From Beijerinckiaceae bacterium (GTDB taxonomy: Bacteria > Pseudomonadota > Alphaproteobacteria > Rhizobiales > Beijerinckiaceae): DNA of 49,388 nt. The DNA lies in NCBI GenBank assembly GCA_947476075.1, contig CANJPM010000006.1:1-49388 (forward strand), given 5' to 3'. Below, one piece after another: positions 26,148 through 35,024 of this stretch. The notes beneath the pieces were generated by a model, which worked only from the letters and a program-made list of their open reading frames with translations, ran no database searches and was not told the origin of the DNA. A program made the position numbers and the translations under genes. Within the stretch, counting starts at the first letter, position 1, and every line of letters starts with the position of its first letter.

Positions 26148-27014
26148 CTAGTCGGCTTTTGCATGAATCAGCCTAAATTCGTGGGCGGGATATACGCCCA
26201 CGATACGCACCTCCCTTGAAAAGAACTCCAGCTCTTCCAGAGCGCGCTTCAAAGCGGGGTCGTTGGGATGTCCATCCACGTCGGCAAGGAACATGGTCGC
26301 CGAAAACTCGCCCTCGACCATATAACTCTCGATCTTCGTCATATTGACGCCATTGGTGGCGAACCCGCCCAGTGCCTTGTAGAGGGCTGCCGGGACGTTG
26401 CGCACTCTGAATACGAACGTGGTTACAGTGGGCCCCTCGCCTGCGGGCGCCCAGTCGGCGCTCCGCGACAGAACGATAAAGCGGGTGGTGTTATGCTGTT
26501 CGTCCTCGACATTGCGCATCAAGATATCGAGGCCGTAGATTTCCGCCGCCAGCTCGGGAGCCAAAGCAGCCTGGGTCAAATCAGGCGATTCTGAGATTTC
26601 TCGCGCGGCGCCAGCCGTGTCCCCGGCGGTGATCGGGGTCAAACCCAGCTTGCGGGTAATCTTGCGGCATTGGCCCAACGCATGAATATGGCTATGGACC
26701 GACTTCAGCCCCTCAATCGAGGCGCCCCTAACCGCCATCAACTGGAAATGGATGGGAAGGAAGAATTCGCCAATAATGTTTAGCCCTGAGCCGGGCAGAA
26801 AATGATGAATGTCGGCGACGCGACCGGCGATGGAATTCTCGATCGGGATCATGCCAAGTTCGGCGGTGCCGTCAGCGATCGCCGCAAAGGCGTCCTCAAA
26901 CGTTGGACAAGCGAGCGGCTCCCAGCCGGGATAGACGGCCCGGCAGGCGAGGTGAGAATTCGCGCCTGCTTCACCTTGATAGGCGATGACCTTCTTGCCA
27001 GATCCGCCAGCCAT
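26148..27014 (-). CDS. pheA: Prephenate dehydratase
   Basis: Converts prephenate to phenylpyruvate in phenylalanine synthesis. 288 aa, monofunctional (no chorismate mutase). Periplasmic-binding-like catalytic domain with YQGEAGANSHLA, IPIENSIAGRV and the NTTRF motif that contains the catalytic Thr; a C-terminal ACT regulatory domain with KIESYMVEGEFSATMF. The ATG at 27014 gives MAGGSGKKVIAYQGE and has GGAG upstream; the open frame extends 73 codons further but with non-family sequence. Divergent from cycM. Confidence 0.95.
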   Translation of the reverse strand: MAGGSGKKVIAYQGEAGANSHLACRAVYPGWEPLACPTFEDAFAAIADGTAELGMIPIENSIAGRVADIHHFLPGSGLNIIGEFFLPIHFQLMAVRGASIEGLKSVHSHIHALGQCRKITRKLGLTPITAGDTAGAAREISESPDLTQAALAPELAAEIYGLDILMRNVEDEQHNTTRFIVLSRSADWAPAGEGPTVTTFVFRVRNVPAALYKALGGFATNGVNMTKIESYMVEGEFSATMFLADVDGHPNDPALKRALEELEFFSREVRIVGVYPAHEFRLIHAKAD

Positions 27015-27265
27015 GATCCCAACTCCAGTTTTGAATTTGCGTTCTGTATCGGGCGCGGGCGCGCGACGCCAGCAGGCGTTGCGGGCTCTCCCAAGCGCCT
27101 TGGCTAGCCAAGCGGCAAAAAGTAGCAAGCTGAAGAAGCTTATTACGTGTTGCCAAGCGGGGCGCAATCCCTGTATCCAACCAGTCGACTTGCTACTTGT
27201 GGCTCCCCTCCGGGAGCCGTTCGCGTAGCGCATTCCGAGCCGATATCAGGCGGAGTCTTCTAAGC
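27015..27265. repeat. Intergenic region with three nested inverted repeats (pheA / cycM)
   Basis: A 251-base divergent gap. It holds a 14-bp perfect palindrome CTTGGCTAGCCAAG (27099-27112), a pair of 10-base inverted arms AAGTAGCAAG (27120-27129) and CTTGCTACTT (27189-27198) 59 bases apart, and a 7-bp hairpin GGCTCCC-CTCC-GGGAGCC (27201-27218) ahead of cycM. These may be regulator sites and a leader hairpin; no protein is implicated. Confidence 0.5.
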
Positions 27266-27817
27266 ATGATGGATTCGTTTGAATTTAACAAAATCGCGGG
27301 GGCCGTGCTTGGCGCTCTCCTGTTCCTGATGGGACTGAGCATTTTCTCCAGCTCTATTTTCCATCCCCAGAAACCCAAGACGGCTGGCTACGACCTGCCG
27401 TCCGCAGAAGTGGCGTCGGCTGCGGCGCCTGCGGCTGCTTCGGCTGTGCCGGTCGCTGAACTTCTGGCCAAAGCCGATCCAGCCAAGGGCGCTGCCACGG
27501 CAAAAGCTGCTTGCGGCGCTTGTCATAACTTCGAGCAGGGCGCCGCCGCCAAGCAGGGGCCCACGCTCTATGACGTGGTCAACCGTCCAATTGCTTCGGC
27601 AGCTGGTTTCTCGTATTCGAGCTCGTTGCAGGAAAAATCGAAGTCTGACAAGCAATGGGCGTTTGAAACTCTGAACTCATTCATCACCAACCCCAAAGGC
27701 TACGCCAGCAATACCAAGATGGCCTACGCCGGCGAGAAGAACGACGGTCGTCGCGGCGACATCCTGGCTTACTTAAGGTCCCTCTCCGCCAGCCCGGCTC
27801 CCATTCCCGCCAAGTAA
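27266..27817 (+). CDS. cycM: Membrane-anchored class I cytochrome c (CycM-like)
   Basis: 183-residue cytochrome c that carries electrons from the bc1 complex to aa3-type oxidase in rhizobia. The N terminus MDSFEFNKIAGAVLGALLF is an uncleaved membrane anchor, closely like Bradyrhizobium CycM. Then an Ala/Pro-rich linker (about 45-65), the heme site CGACH (83-87) and axial Met152 (TKMAYAG). Length matches CycM (about 184 aa). Start ATG at 27266, with GGCGGAG upstream and another ATG directly following. A strong terminator follows at 27847. Confidence 0.93.
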   Translation: MMDSFEFNKIAGAVLGALLFLMGLSIFSSSIFHPQKPKTAGYDLPSAEVASAAAPAAASAVPVAELLAKADPAKGAATAKAACGACHNFEQGAAAKQGPTLYDVVNRPIASAAGFSYSSSLQEKSKSDKQWAFETLNSFITNPKGYASNTKMAYAGEKNDGRRGDILAYLRSLSASPAPIPAK

Positions 27818-27846
27818 GCGGCGTATTAGCGGCTTTGTATGAATTG

Positions 27847-27876
27847 AATGAGGCCGGCCCCTGGGCCGGCCTCATT
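27847..27876 (+). terminator. Intrinsic-type terminator hairpin after cycM
   Basis: AATGAGGCCGGCCC and GGGCCGGCCTCATT form a 14-bp perfect stem (13 bp with a realistic four-base loop) 30 bases after the cycM stop. The following CATTTAAA is only weakly U-rich. Confidence 0.75.
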
Positions 27877-27986
27877 CATTTAAAGCGCCGAGTGTCTGCG
27901 TCAGCAAAGACCCTGCTGGCACGGGCTCGAAAAACCGACATAATCGAACCGAATCATCCGTTCTGTTTCTCGGGGATCGCCGCTTC

Positions 27987-29873
27987 ATGAATATTTCCCG
28001 CCGCAAGGCGATGCAATTGGGGCTTGCGGCTACCAGCGCCGCCGCATTTGGCGCGCCAAGCTTCGTTGCTGCGCAGGCTGGTTTGCAAGGCGCTGCCGCA
28101 GAAGTGGAGCTTCATGGGCTCTCCACTTTCGGAGAACTCGCGTTGCCGCCTGATTTTCCGCATTTTTCTTACGTGAACCCCACAGCGCCGAAAGGCGGCA
28201 CGCTACGCCTTCAGATCAAGGGAGCGCTCGGCAATCAGAACTTTGAGACTTTCGACACGCTGAATGTGTTCGCATTCAGGGGCGATGGCGCCGCCGGCAT
28301 GCAAGGCACGTTCGACAGCCTGATGACCGGGAACGCGGATGAGCCTGGCTCGGTCTACGGATTGCTTGCGCGCGCCGTCCGCGTTTCATCTGATAAACTC
28401 ACCTATCGTTTCTTATTGCGACCTGAAGCGCGTTTTCATGACGGCTCAAAAGTCACTTCGGCCGATTGCGTTTTTTCGTTCCAGACGCTTAAGGAAAAAG
28501 GTCATCCGCTATATCGCATGCTGCTGCGCGACCTTGCTGCGGTCGAGACCGAGGGCGAGGAAATCCTCGTCGTGCGCTTTGCGCCTGAGCGCGGGCGCGA
28601 CGTTCATTTGTTCGTGTCTGGCCTGCCAGTGTTTTCGCGCACATGGTGGAATGGACGCGACTTCGAAGCCTCAACCCTGGAGGCGCCTCTGGGATCTGGC
28701 GCCTATCGCGTCGCACGTTTTGAGCAAGGACGCTTCATTGAGTTTGAGCGGGTGGAACATTATTGGGGCGCAAGGCTTGCCGTAAACATCGGCCAGAATA
28801 ATTTTGACCGGATTCGATATGAGTATTACCGCAACCGGCAGATCGCATTTGAAGGTTTCAAATCGGGTCAACTCAATTTCCATGAGGAATATACCGCCCG
28901 CTTCTGGGCAACTGGCTATGATTTTCCAGCCATGCGCGACGGACGTGTGCAGAAAATAGAGCTCCCTAGCGGCTCCGCTGTCGGCACCCAAGGCTGGATC
29001 TTCAATATGCGGCGCTCAAAGTTTTCCGACCCGCGTATTCGTGAAGCATTTGCACATGCGTTCGATTTTGAATGGACCAACAAGAACATCATGTATTCGG
29101 CCTATCAACGGCTAACGTCATATTTTGAAGATTCTGACATGAAGGCCGTTGACGCACCAAGCCCCGCGGAGCTGACATTGCTGGAGCCGTTTCGTCAGCA
29201 TCTGTCTGCAGAGGTTTTCGCAGAGCCGTGGGTTCCGCCAGTCTCCGACGGTTCGGGCTCGGACCGCGCGATGCTGCGACGCGCCAACGATCTCTTGCTG
29301 GCTGCCGGGTGCAAGCGTTCGGGCTCCCGCATGTTGTTGCCTGATGGACAGCCTTTCGATGTTGAGTTTCTTGATTCGTCGGGCGCGCTCAAGCCGCATA
29401 CTGAACCATTTCAGGCAAATCTGCGACGGCTGGGGATCGAATCTACCTTTCGTCAGGTTGACGCAGCGCAATACAAGCGCCGGATCGACAGTTTCGACTT
29501 TGACATCGTCTCGTCTGCCCTGGGCGGATCTACTACGCCCGGAGAAGGCTTACGCAACGTCTATTCCACGCAAGCAGCCAGAACGCCGGGCTCGCGCAAC
29601 CTTGGCGGGATCGCCGATCCAGCCATTGACGCGCTGGTCGACCGTATTGCAGTGGCGGCCACGCGCGAAGAGCTGACGACAGCTGCTCGCGCACTCGACC
29701 GAGTATTGCGGGCAGGTCGCTATTGGGTTCCGATGTGGTACAAGGACAAGGCTCTGGTCGCCCATTGGAGCGTCTTTGGCAGACCTCAAAAGACGCCAAA
29801 ATATGGAACTGGCGCCCCGGATTTATGGTGGTGGGACGAAGAGCAGGCGCGCAAATACGGACAGCCTGGTTAG
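27987..29873 (+). CDS. yejA: Peptide ABC transporter substrate-binding protein (YejA-like)
   Basis: Periplasmic receptor for oligopeptides (and microcin C in enterobacteria), 628 aa. The N terminus MNISRRKAMQLGLAATSAAA is a twin-arginine signal peptide followed by AFGAPSFVAAQA, so export is probably by Tat. SBP family 5 core with FSYVNPTAPKGGTLRLQ, KLTYRFLLRPEARFHDGS and DIVSSALGGSTTPGEGLRN. First gene of yejABEF; yejB starts 31 bases later. A general dipeptide receptor is the alternative, but the gene order and C-terminal segment fit YejA. Confidence 0.93.
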   Translation: MNISRRKAMQLGLAATSAAAFGAPSFVAAQAGLQGAAAEVELHGLSTFGELALPPDFPHFSYVNPTAPKGGTLRLQIKGALGNQNFETFDTLNVFAFRGDGAAGMQGTFDSLMTGNADEPGSVYGLLARAVRVSSDKLTYRFLLRPEARFHDGSKVTSADCVFSFQTLKEKGHPLYRMLLRDLAAVETEGEEILVVRFAPERGRDVHLFVSGLPVFSRTWWNGRDFEASTLEAPLGSGAYRVARFEQGRFIEFERVEHYWGARLAVNIGQNNFDRIRYEYYRNRQIAFEGFKSGQLNFHEEYTARFWATGYDFPAMRDGRVQKIELPSGSAVGTQGWIFNMRRSKFSDPRIREAFAHAFDFEWTNKNIMYSAYQRLTSYFEDSDMKAVDAPSPAELTLLEPFRQHLSAEVFAEPWVPPVSDGSGSDRAMLRRANDLLLAAGCKRSGSRMLLPDGQPFDVEFLDSSGALKPHTEPFQANLRRLGIESTFRQVDAAQYKRRIDSFDFDIVSSALGGSTTPGEGLRNVYSTQAARTPGSRNLGGIADPAIDALVDRIAVAATREELTTAARALDRVLRAGRYWVPMWYKDKALVAHWSVFGRPQKTPKYGTGAPDLWWWDEEQARKYGQPG

Positions 29874-29904
29874 GCCACATTTTTCCTGAAGGTATCGCCC
29901 GATA

Positions 29905-30996
29905 ATGTTTGCCTACATCTCACGCCGCTTGCTGTTGATGATTCCGACGCTGCTCGGGATTCTGCTGATCTCGTTCGCCATCATCCAGTTCGCGCCTGGC
30001 GGTCCGGTCGAGCGGATCATGGCGCAATTGCAAGGCATGGATTCTGGCGCCACCGGCCGTTTCAGCGGCGGCGGCGCAGATGTGGGCTCAGCGCAAATGC
30101 AGGCCTCAGACACAGGCTATCGGGGGGCTCAGGGCCTCGATCAAAAGCTTGTCGAAGAATTGAACAAGCAGTTCGGCTTCGACAAACCGGCGCATGAGCG
30201 CTTCATCAAGATGGTGGGGGATTATATCGTCTTTGATTTTGGCAAGAGCTTCTTTCGCGATACGCCCGTGCTGCAACTCATCAAGGAAAAGCTCCCGGTT
30301 TCTATCACACTGGGGCTCTGGATGACGATACTGTCTTATGGAATCTCGATCCCGCTTGGAATACGAAAAGCGGTACGCGATGGCACGCCGTTCGACACAT
30401 GGACGTCGGCTGTCGTGATCGTCGGCTACGCCATCCCGAGCTTTCTGTTTGCAGTGTTGCTGGTGGTCGTGTTAGCCGGCGGCTCATTCTGGCAGATTTT
30501 TCCGCTGCGGGGGTTAACGTCCGAGAATTGGTCGGAGCTTTCGACGCTGGGCAAGATCAACGATTATCTCTGGCATATTGTTTTGCCGGTGACAGCGATG
30601 GCGATCGGCGCGTTTGCGACCTCCACCTTCCTGACCAAGAATTCTTTTCTGGACGAAATCCGCAAACAATACGTGCAAACGGCGCGCATGAAGGGGCTGA
30701 CCGAAAGCCAGGTGCTTTACGGACATGTGTTTCGCAATGCCATGCTGATCGTGATCGCGGGCTTTCCCGGAGCCTTCATCCATGCATTTTTCACCGGCTC
30801 ACTGCTAATCGAAAACATTTTCTCGCTCGATGGTCTTGGCCTGCTGTCGTTTGAATCGATCATCAATCGCGACTACCCGGTGGTTTTCGCCACACTCTAT
30901 ATTTTCTCGTTGCTGGGTCTGGTTGTGAACCTGCTCTCCGATCTCACCTACACATGGATTGATCCGCGTATTGATTTTGAAACGCGGGAGACATGA
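29905..30996 (+). CDS. yejB: Microcin C/peptide ABC transporter permease YejB
   Basis: Inner-membrane permease of 363 aa with about six membrane helices and a long hydrophilic insertion (about residues 30-95, Gly-rich) in the first periplasmic loop, characteristic of YejB compared with DppB. The EAA-type cytoplasmic loop contains RMKGLTESQVLYGHVFRNA. N terminus MFAYISRRLLLMIPTLLGI is the first helix. It pairs with YejE downstream to form the channel. Confidence 0.94.
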   Translation: MFAYISRRLLLMIPTLLGILLISFAIIQFAPGGPVERIMAQLQGMDSGATGRFSGGGADVGSAQMQASDTGYRGAQGLDQKLVEELNKQFGFDKPAHERFIKMVGDYIVFDFGKSFFRDTPVLQLIKEKLPVSITLGLWMTILSYGISIPLGIRKAVRDGTPFDTWTSAVVIVGYAIPSFLFAVLLVVVLAGGSFWQIFPLRGLTSENWSELSTLGKINDYLWHIVLPVTAMAIGAFATSTFLTKNSFLDEIRKQYVQTARMKGLTESQVLYGHVFRNAMLIVIAGFPGAFIHAFFTGSLLIENIFSLDGLGLLSFESIINRDYPVVFATLYIFSLLGLVVNLLSDLTYTWIDPRIDFETRET

Positions 30997-31003
30997 GGTG
31001 AGG

Positions 31004-32161
31004 ATGCAGAAGAAAATTAATCAAAAGCAGCAACTTGCGCCGACGCTACCGAGCGCAGGAGCCATCGCCCTGTCGCCTGTCAACCAGAGGCGACTCGCTA
31101 ATTTTCGCGCCAACAGGCGTGGCTATTATTCTTTCTGGATCTTTCTGACCCTGTTCATGCTGTCGCTGTTTGCAGAATTTATCGCAAACGACAAGCCTAT
31201 CATCGCCTATTACAAGGGTGAGCTTCTGGCACCTGTTTTCAAGTCCTATCCAGAGGAAAAGTTCGGCGGCTTTCTCGCGCAAACCGATTACCGAGACCCC
31301 CTGATCGCATCTGAGATTGAAGCCAACGGCTGGATGGTTTGGCCACCGGTGCGTTTCTCTTACCGAACGCACCAATATGATCTGCCCAATGCAGCACCTT
31401 CTGCGCCAACATGGATGGTCACGGACGAAAAGTGCGCGCCCATAGCGTCAAAGCAAGGCGTCGCGAACGGAACCTGTCGCGATATTGAATGGAACTGGCT
31501 TGGTACTGACGACGAGGGCCGCGACGTTCTGGCGCGTCTGATCTACGGGTTTCGTATTTCGGTTCTGTTCGGGCTGATTCTAGCCGCAATATCGTCCGTT
31601 ATTGGCGTGCTAGCGGGTGCGGCGCAGGGTTATTTCGGGGGATGGACGGATTTAATTTTCCAGCGCTTCATTGAGATATGGTCGTCGCTGCCGCATCTTT
31701 ATCTCCTCATCATCGTATCGTCCGTCATCACGCCGAGCTTCTTCGTGCTGCTGGGCATCCTGCTCTTGTTCTCGTGGGTGTCGCTGGTTCACGTTGTTCG
31801 CGCCGAATTCTTGCGCGCACGAAATTTTGAATATGTGAACGCTGCGCGCGCACTTGGACTGTCCAATCGCAAGATCATGTTCCGTCACCTTTTACCAAAC
31901 GCCATGGTGGCGACGCTGACCTTCCTGCCGTTCGTGCTCAACGCCTCAATCACGACGCTCACCTCGCTCGATTTCCTCGGATTTGGTCTGCCCCCGGGCT
32001 CACCCTCGCTTGGCGAGCTTCTTCTGCAAGGCAAATCTCATTTACAGGCGCCATGGCTGGGGCTGACCGGTTTTACTATCATCGCCCTGATGCTCTCGTT
32101 GCTGATCTTCATCGGCGAGGCCGTGCGTGACGCGTTTGATCCAAGAAAGACCTTTGCCTGA
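31004..32161 (+). CDS. yejE: Microcin C/peptide ABC transporter permease YejE
   Basis: Second permease, 385 aa. A first helix (about 43-60, FWIFLTLFMLSLFAEFIA) is followed by a long periplasmic segment with DIEWNWLGTDDEGRDVLARL, then the transport helices and the EAA loop ARALGLSNRKIMFRHLLPNA. Ends DAFDPRKTF as in DppC/OppC relatives. The ATG at 31004 has GAGG five bases upstream; the frame is open 15 codons further into yejB. Its TGA overlaps the ATG of yejF by one base. Confidence 0.93.
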   Translation: MQKKINQKQQLAPTLPSAGAIALSPVNQRRLANFRANRRGYYSFWIFLTLFMLSLFAEFIANDKPIIAYYKGELLAPVFKSYPEEKFGGFLAQTDYRDPLIASEIEANGWMVWPPVRFSYRTHQYDLPNAAPSAPTWMVTDEKCAPIASKQGVANGTCRDIEWNWLGTDDEGRDVLARLIYGFRISVLFGLILAAISSVIGVLAGAAQGYFGGWTDLIFQRFIEIWSSLPHLYLLIIVSSVITPSFFVLLGILLLFSWVSLVHVVRAEFLRARNFEYVNAARALGLSNRKIMFRHLLPNAMVATLTFLPFVLNASITTLTSLDFLGFGLPPGSPSLGELLLQGKSHLQAPWLGLTGFTIIALMLSLLIFIGEAVRDAFDPRKTFA

Positions 32162-33807
32162 TGGCGCAAGCTCCTCTGACTCAAACACCGCTCCTGGAAG
32201 TGCGCAATCTGTCGGTCTCGTTTCGGCAAGGCGGCGCTGATCATCTGGCGGTCGATCGCGTCTCATTCTCGCTCGCAAAAGGAAGAACGCTTGCGCTCGT
32301 CGGCGAATCGGGTTCCGGAAAATCGGTTACGGCGCTTTCGATCGTGCGGTTGCTTGGCGCGACGTCGGCCAGTTATCCTTCAGGCGAGGTGGTCTTCAAC
32401 GGAGCGGACCTGCTCCGCGCACAAGAGCCCGCATTGCGCAACGTGCGCGGCAATCAAATTACGATGGTTTTTCAGGAACCGATGAGTTCGCTCAATCCGC
32501 TGCACACCATCTTGCAGCAGATCAGCGAAATCCTTGAGCTGCATGGCCTGCGCAACTCGCAACGAATTCGTGAACGCGTGATAGAGCTACTCGACGAAGT
32601 CGGCATTCCTGATCCCGCCTCCCGGCTCAACGCCTATCCTCATCAGCTATCGGGTGGACAACGTCAGCGAGTGATGATTGCGATGGCTTTGGCCAACAGA
32701 CCTGCTTTGCTGATAGCCGACGAGCCGACCACCGCGCTCGACGTGACTGTGCAGGCACAAATTCTGAAATTGCTCAAGGATCTTCAAAGCCGCATTGGCA
32801 TGGCGATGCTGTTCATAACCCATGATCTTGGCATCGTCCGCAAAATCGCCGACGATGTTTGCGTGATGCAAAAAGGGCGCATCGTTGAGGCGGGACCTGT
32901 GGAGAATGTCTTTTCAAATCCTCAGCACGCCTACACAAAGACTCTGCTGGCCGCAGAGCCCAAGGGTCAGGCTCCAAGATCCGATCCCATGGCGCAGACT
33001 ATCATATCAGCCAAGGACGTTAGGGTCTGGTTTCCTATCAAACGCGGATTTTTCCGTCACACCATTGGGCACATCAAGGCGGTGGACGGCGTGTCGATCA
33101 ACGTACGCGAGGGACAGACGCTGGGCGTTGTGGGAGAATCAGGCTCAGGCAAGACAACGCTCGGACTCGCCTTGTTGCGGCTCATTCGCTCGCAAGGGCC
33201 AATCGTTTTCATGGGCCATGCGATAGAGGGACTAGATTCGAACGCCATGCGGCCGTTGCGGCGAAACATGCAGATCGTGTTTCAGGATCCGTTCGGTTCA
33301 TTATCGCCGCGCATGTCTATCGCCGAGATCATAGCGGAAGGGCTTGAAGTGCAGAAGCCATTGCTGAGCTATTATGAACGTCGGGAGATAGTAGCACAGG
33401 CGCTGATCGACACCGGGCTCGATCCTGCAGCCATGGACAGATACCCGCATGAATTTTCCGGTGGTCAGCGCCAGCGCATCGCGATTGCACGCGCCATGGC
33501 GCTGGAGCCAAAGTTCATCGTTCTCGATGAGCCAACGTCTGCACTCGACATGTCAGTGCAGGCGCAGATAGTCGATTTATTGCGCAATCTCCAGCAGAAG
33601 AAAAAGCTTGCTTATATGTTTATAAGCCATGATCTGAAAGTTGTTCGCGCTTTGGCGTCCGACATCATCGTGATGCGGCAGGGTCGCGTGGTGGAGCAAG
33701 GGATCGCAGCCGATGTGTTCACTGCGCCGCGCAACGAATACACGCGCGCTCTGTTCGCCGCTGCGTTCAATATTGAGGCGGATGTAACCGGGACTGTCAG
33801 TCAATAA
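32161..33807 (+). CDS. yejF: Peptide ABC transporter ATP-binding protein YejF (two fused ATPase domains)
   Basis: 548-residue fused double ATPase that powers YejBE. Domain 1: Walker [13 protein letters not shown], signature LSGGQRQR, Walker [13 protein letters not shown]. Domain 2: Walker [13 protein letters not shown], signature FSGGQRQR, Walker [13 protein letters not shown]. Its start overlaps yejE (TGATG) and its stop overlaps deoB (TAATG), so translation is coupled through the operon. Confidence 0.96.
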   Translation: MAQAPLTQTPLLEVRNLSVSFRQGGADHLAVDRVSFSLAKGRTLALVGESGSGKSVTALSIVRLLGATSASYPSGEVVFNGADLLRAQEPALRNVRGNQITMVFQEPMSSLNPLHTILQQISEILELHGLRNSQRIRERVIELLDEVGIPDPASRLNAYPHQLSGGQRQRVMIAMALANRPALLIADEPTTALDVTVQAQILKLLKDLQSRIGMAMLFITHDLGIVRKIADDVCVMQKGRIVEAGPVENVFSNPQHAYTKTLLAAEPKGQAPRSDPMAQTIISAKDVRVWFPIKRGFFRHTIGHIKAVDGVSINVREGQTLGVVGESGSGKTTLGLALLRLIRSQGPIVFMGHAIEGLDSNAMRPLRRNMQIVFQDPFGSLSPRMSIAEIIAEGLEVQKPLLSYYERREIVAQALIDTGLDPAAMDRYPHEFSGGQRQRIAIARAMALEPKFIVLDEPTSALDMSVQAQIVDLLRNLQQKKKLAYMFISHDLKVVRALASDIIVMRQGRVVEQGIAADVFTAPRNEYTRALFAAAFNIEADVTGTVSQ

Positions 33808-35024
33808 TGCCACGGGCGCTCATCATCGTTCTAGATTCGCTTGGCTGCGGCGGCGCTCCCGATGCTGAAGAGTTCGGCGACAAAGGAGCTGACACGCTTG
33901 GACATGTGGCGTGCGCTTGCGCGCGCGGCGAAGCTGACAACGAACGTCGCAGCGGGCCATTGCGCCTGCCAAATTTAACCTCTCTCGGCCTTGGTCTTGC
34001 GGCGCAAATCTCCACCGGCGAAATACCTTCAGGACTGGAAGGCGGAGTTCTGGAAGGCGTTCATTTTGGCGCCGCAAGTGAACGTTCGTATGGAAAAGAC
34101 ACGCCGTCTGGACATTGGGAAATTGCAGGCGCGCCTTTGACAACTCGCTTTGGACTGTTCAGGCCTAACGATCCCGCTTTCCCGTCTGAGCTCATAGCCG
34201 CCATTATTAAGGAAACGGGAATACCTGGAATTCTTGGAGATTGTCATTCAGCGGGCATCGAAGCGCTCACCCTGTTTGGAGAAGAGCACCTGAAGACAGG
34301 CAAGCCTATCTTGTATACGTCGAGCGATTCAGTACTTCAGATTGCAGCGCACGAGGAGAGCTTCGGGCTTGAGCGCCTTTATGATCTTTGCCGCAGCGTT
34401 CGGCGCCTTGTTGATGCGCTCAATATTGGACGCGTAATCGCAAGGCCTTTCATTGGAAGCGCTCGAACAAATTTCCAGCGAACGCCTGAACGAAAGGATT
34501 TCACCATGCCGGCGCCGGCAGGCAATCTCCTGGATTGCGCATTTGATGATTCACGTGCGGTGATCACGATTGGCAAGATCGGCGATATTTTCAGCCACAG
34601 GAACACGGGTCATGAATTGAAAGCGCCAAGCGATATGAGTCATTTCGATCAGATCGTAGAAAACTACGGCGATCTAGCCGATGGCGGCCTGATGTTCGCT
34701 AATCTGGTTGATCTCGATACCGAATATGGTCATCGCAGAGATATCGTCGGTTATGCCTGCGCACTTGAAGCTCTCGACAAGCGATTCGCCGACTTAATCC
34801 CGCTTATCCGGGAAGGCGACTTATGCGTCGTAACCGCCGACCACGGAAATGACCCCACATGGCGGGGGACAGATCATACACGCGAGAACATTCCCATTTT
34901 AGCTTATACGCCGGGCGGGCGCAGCGGCTCTGTCGGAACGCGCTCGAGCTTTGCCGACATTGGCGCCAGCGTTGCGCAGCATTTGCGGCTGAAACCGCCA
35001 GTTGAAGGCCTGCCCTGGTTCTAG
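33807..35024 (+). CDS. deoB: Phosphopentomutase
   Basis: Interconverts ribose or deoxyribose 1- and 5-phosphates in nucleoside salvage. 405 aa, alkaline-phosphatase-like Mn enzyme. DSLGCGGAPDAEEFGD at the N terminus, GADTLGH, the metal segments LVDLDTEYGHRRD and VVTADHGNDPTWRGTDHTREN are present. The ATG shares one base with the yejF stop. Its TAG stop lies in a CTAG shared with the stop of the convergent ggt gene. Having deoB at the end of a peptide-transport operon, without deoA, deoD or cdd, is unusual. Confidence 0.95.
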   Translation: MPRALIIVLDSLGCGGAPDAEEFGDKGADTLGHVACACARGEADNERRSGPLRLPNLTSLGLGLAAQISTGEIPSGLEGGVLEGVHFGAASERSYGKDTPSGHWEIAGAPLTTRFGLFRPNDPAFPSELIAAIIKETGIPGILGDCHSAGIEALTLFGEEHLKTGKPILYTSSDSVLQIAAHEESFGLERLYDLCRSVRRLVDALNIGRVIARPFIGSARTNFQRTPERKDFTMPAPAGNLLDCAFDDSRAVITIGKIGDIFSHRNTGHELKAPSDMSHFDQIVENYGDLADGGLMFANLVDLDTEYGHRRDIVGYACALEALDKRFADLIPLIREGDLCVVTADHGNDPTWRGTDHTRENIPILAYTPGGRSGSVGTRSSFADIGASVAQHLRLKPPVEGLPWF

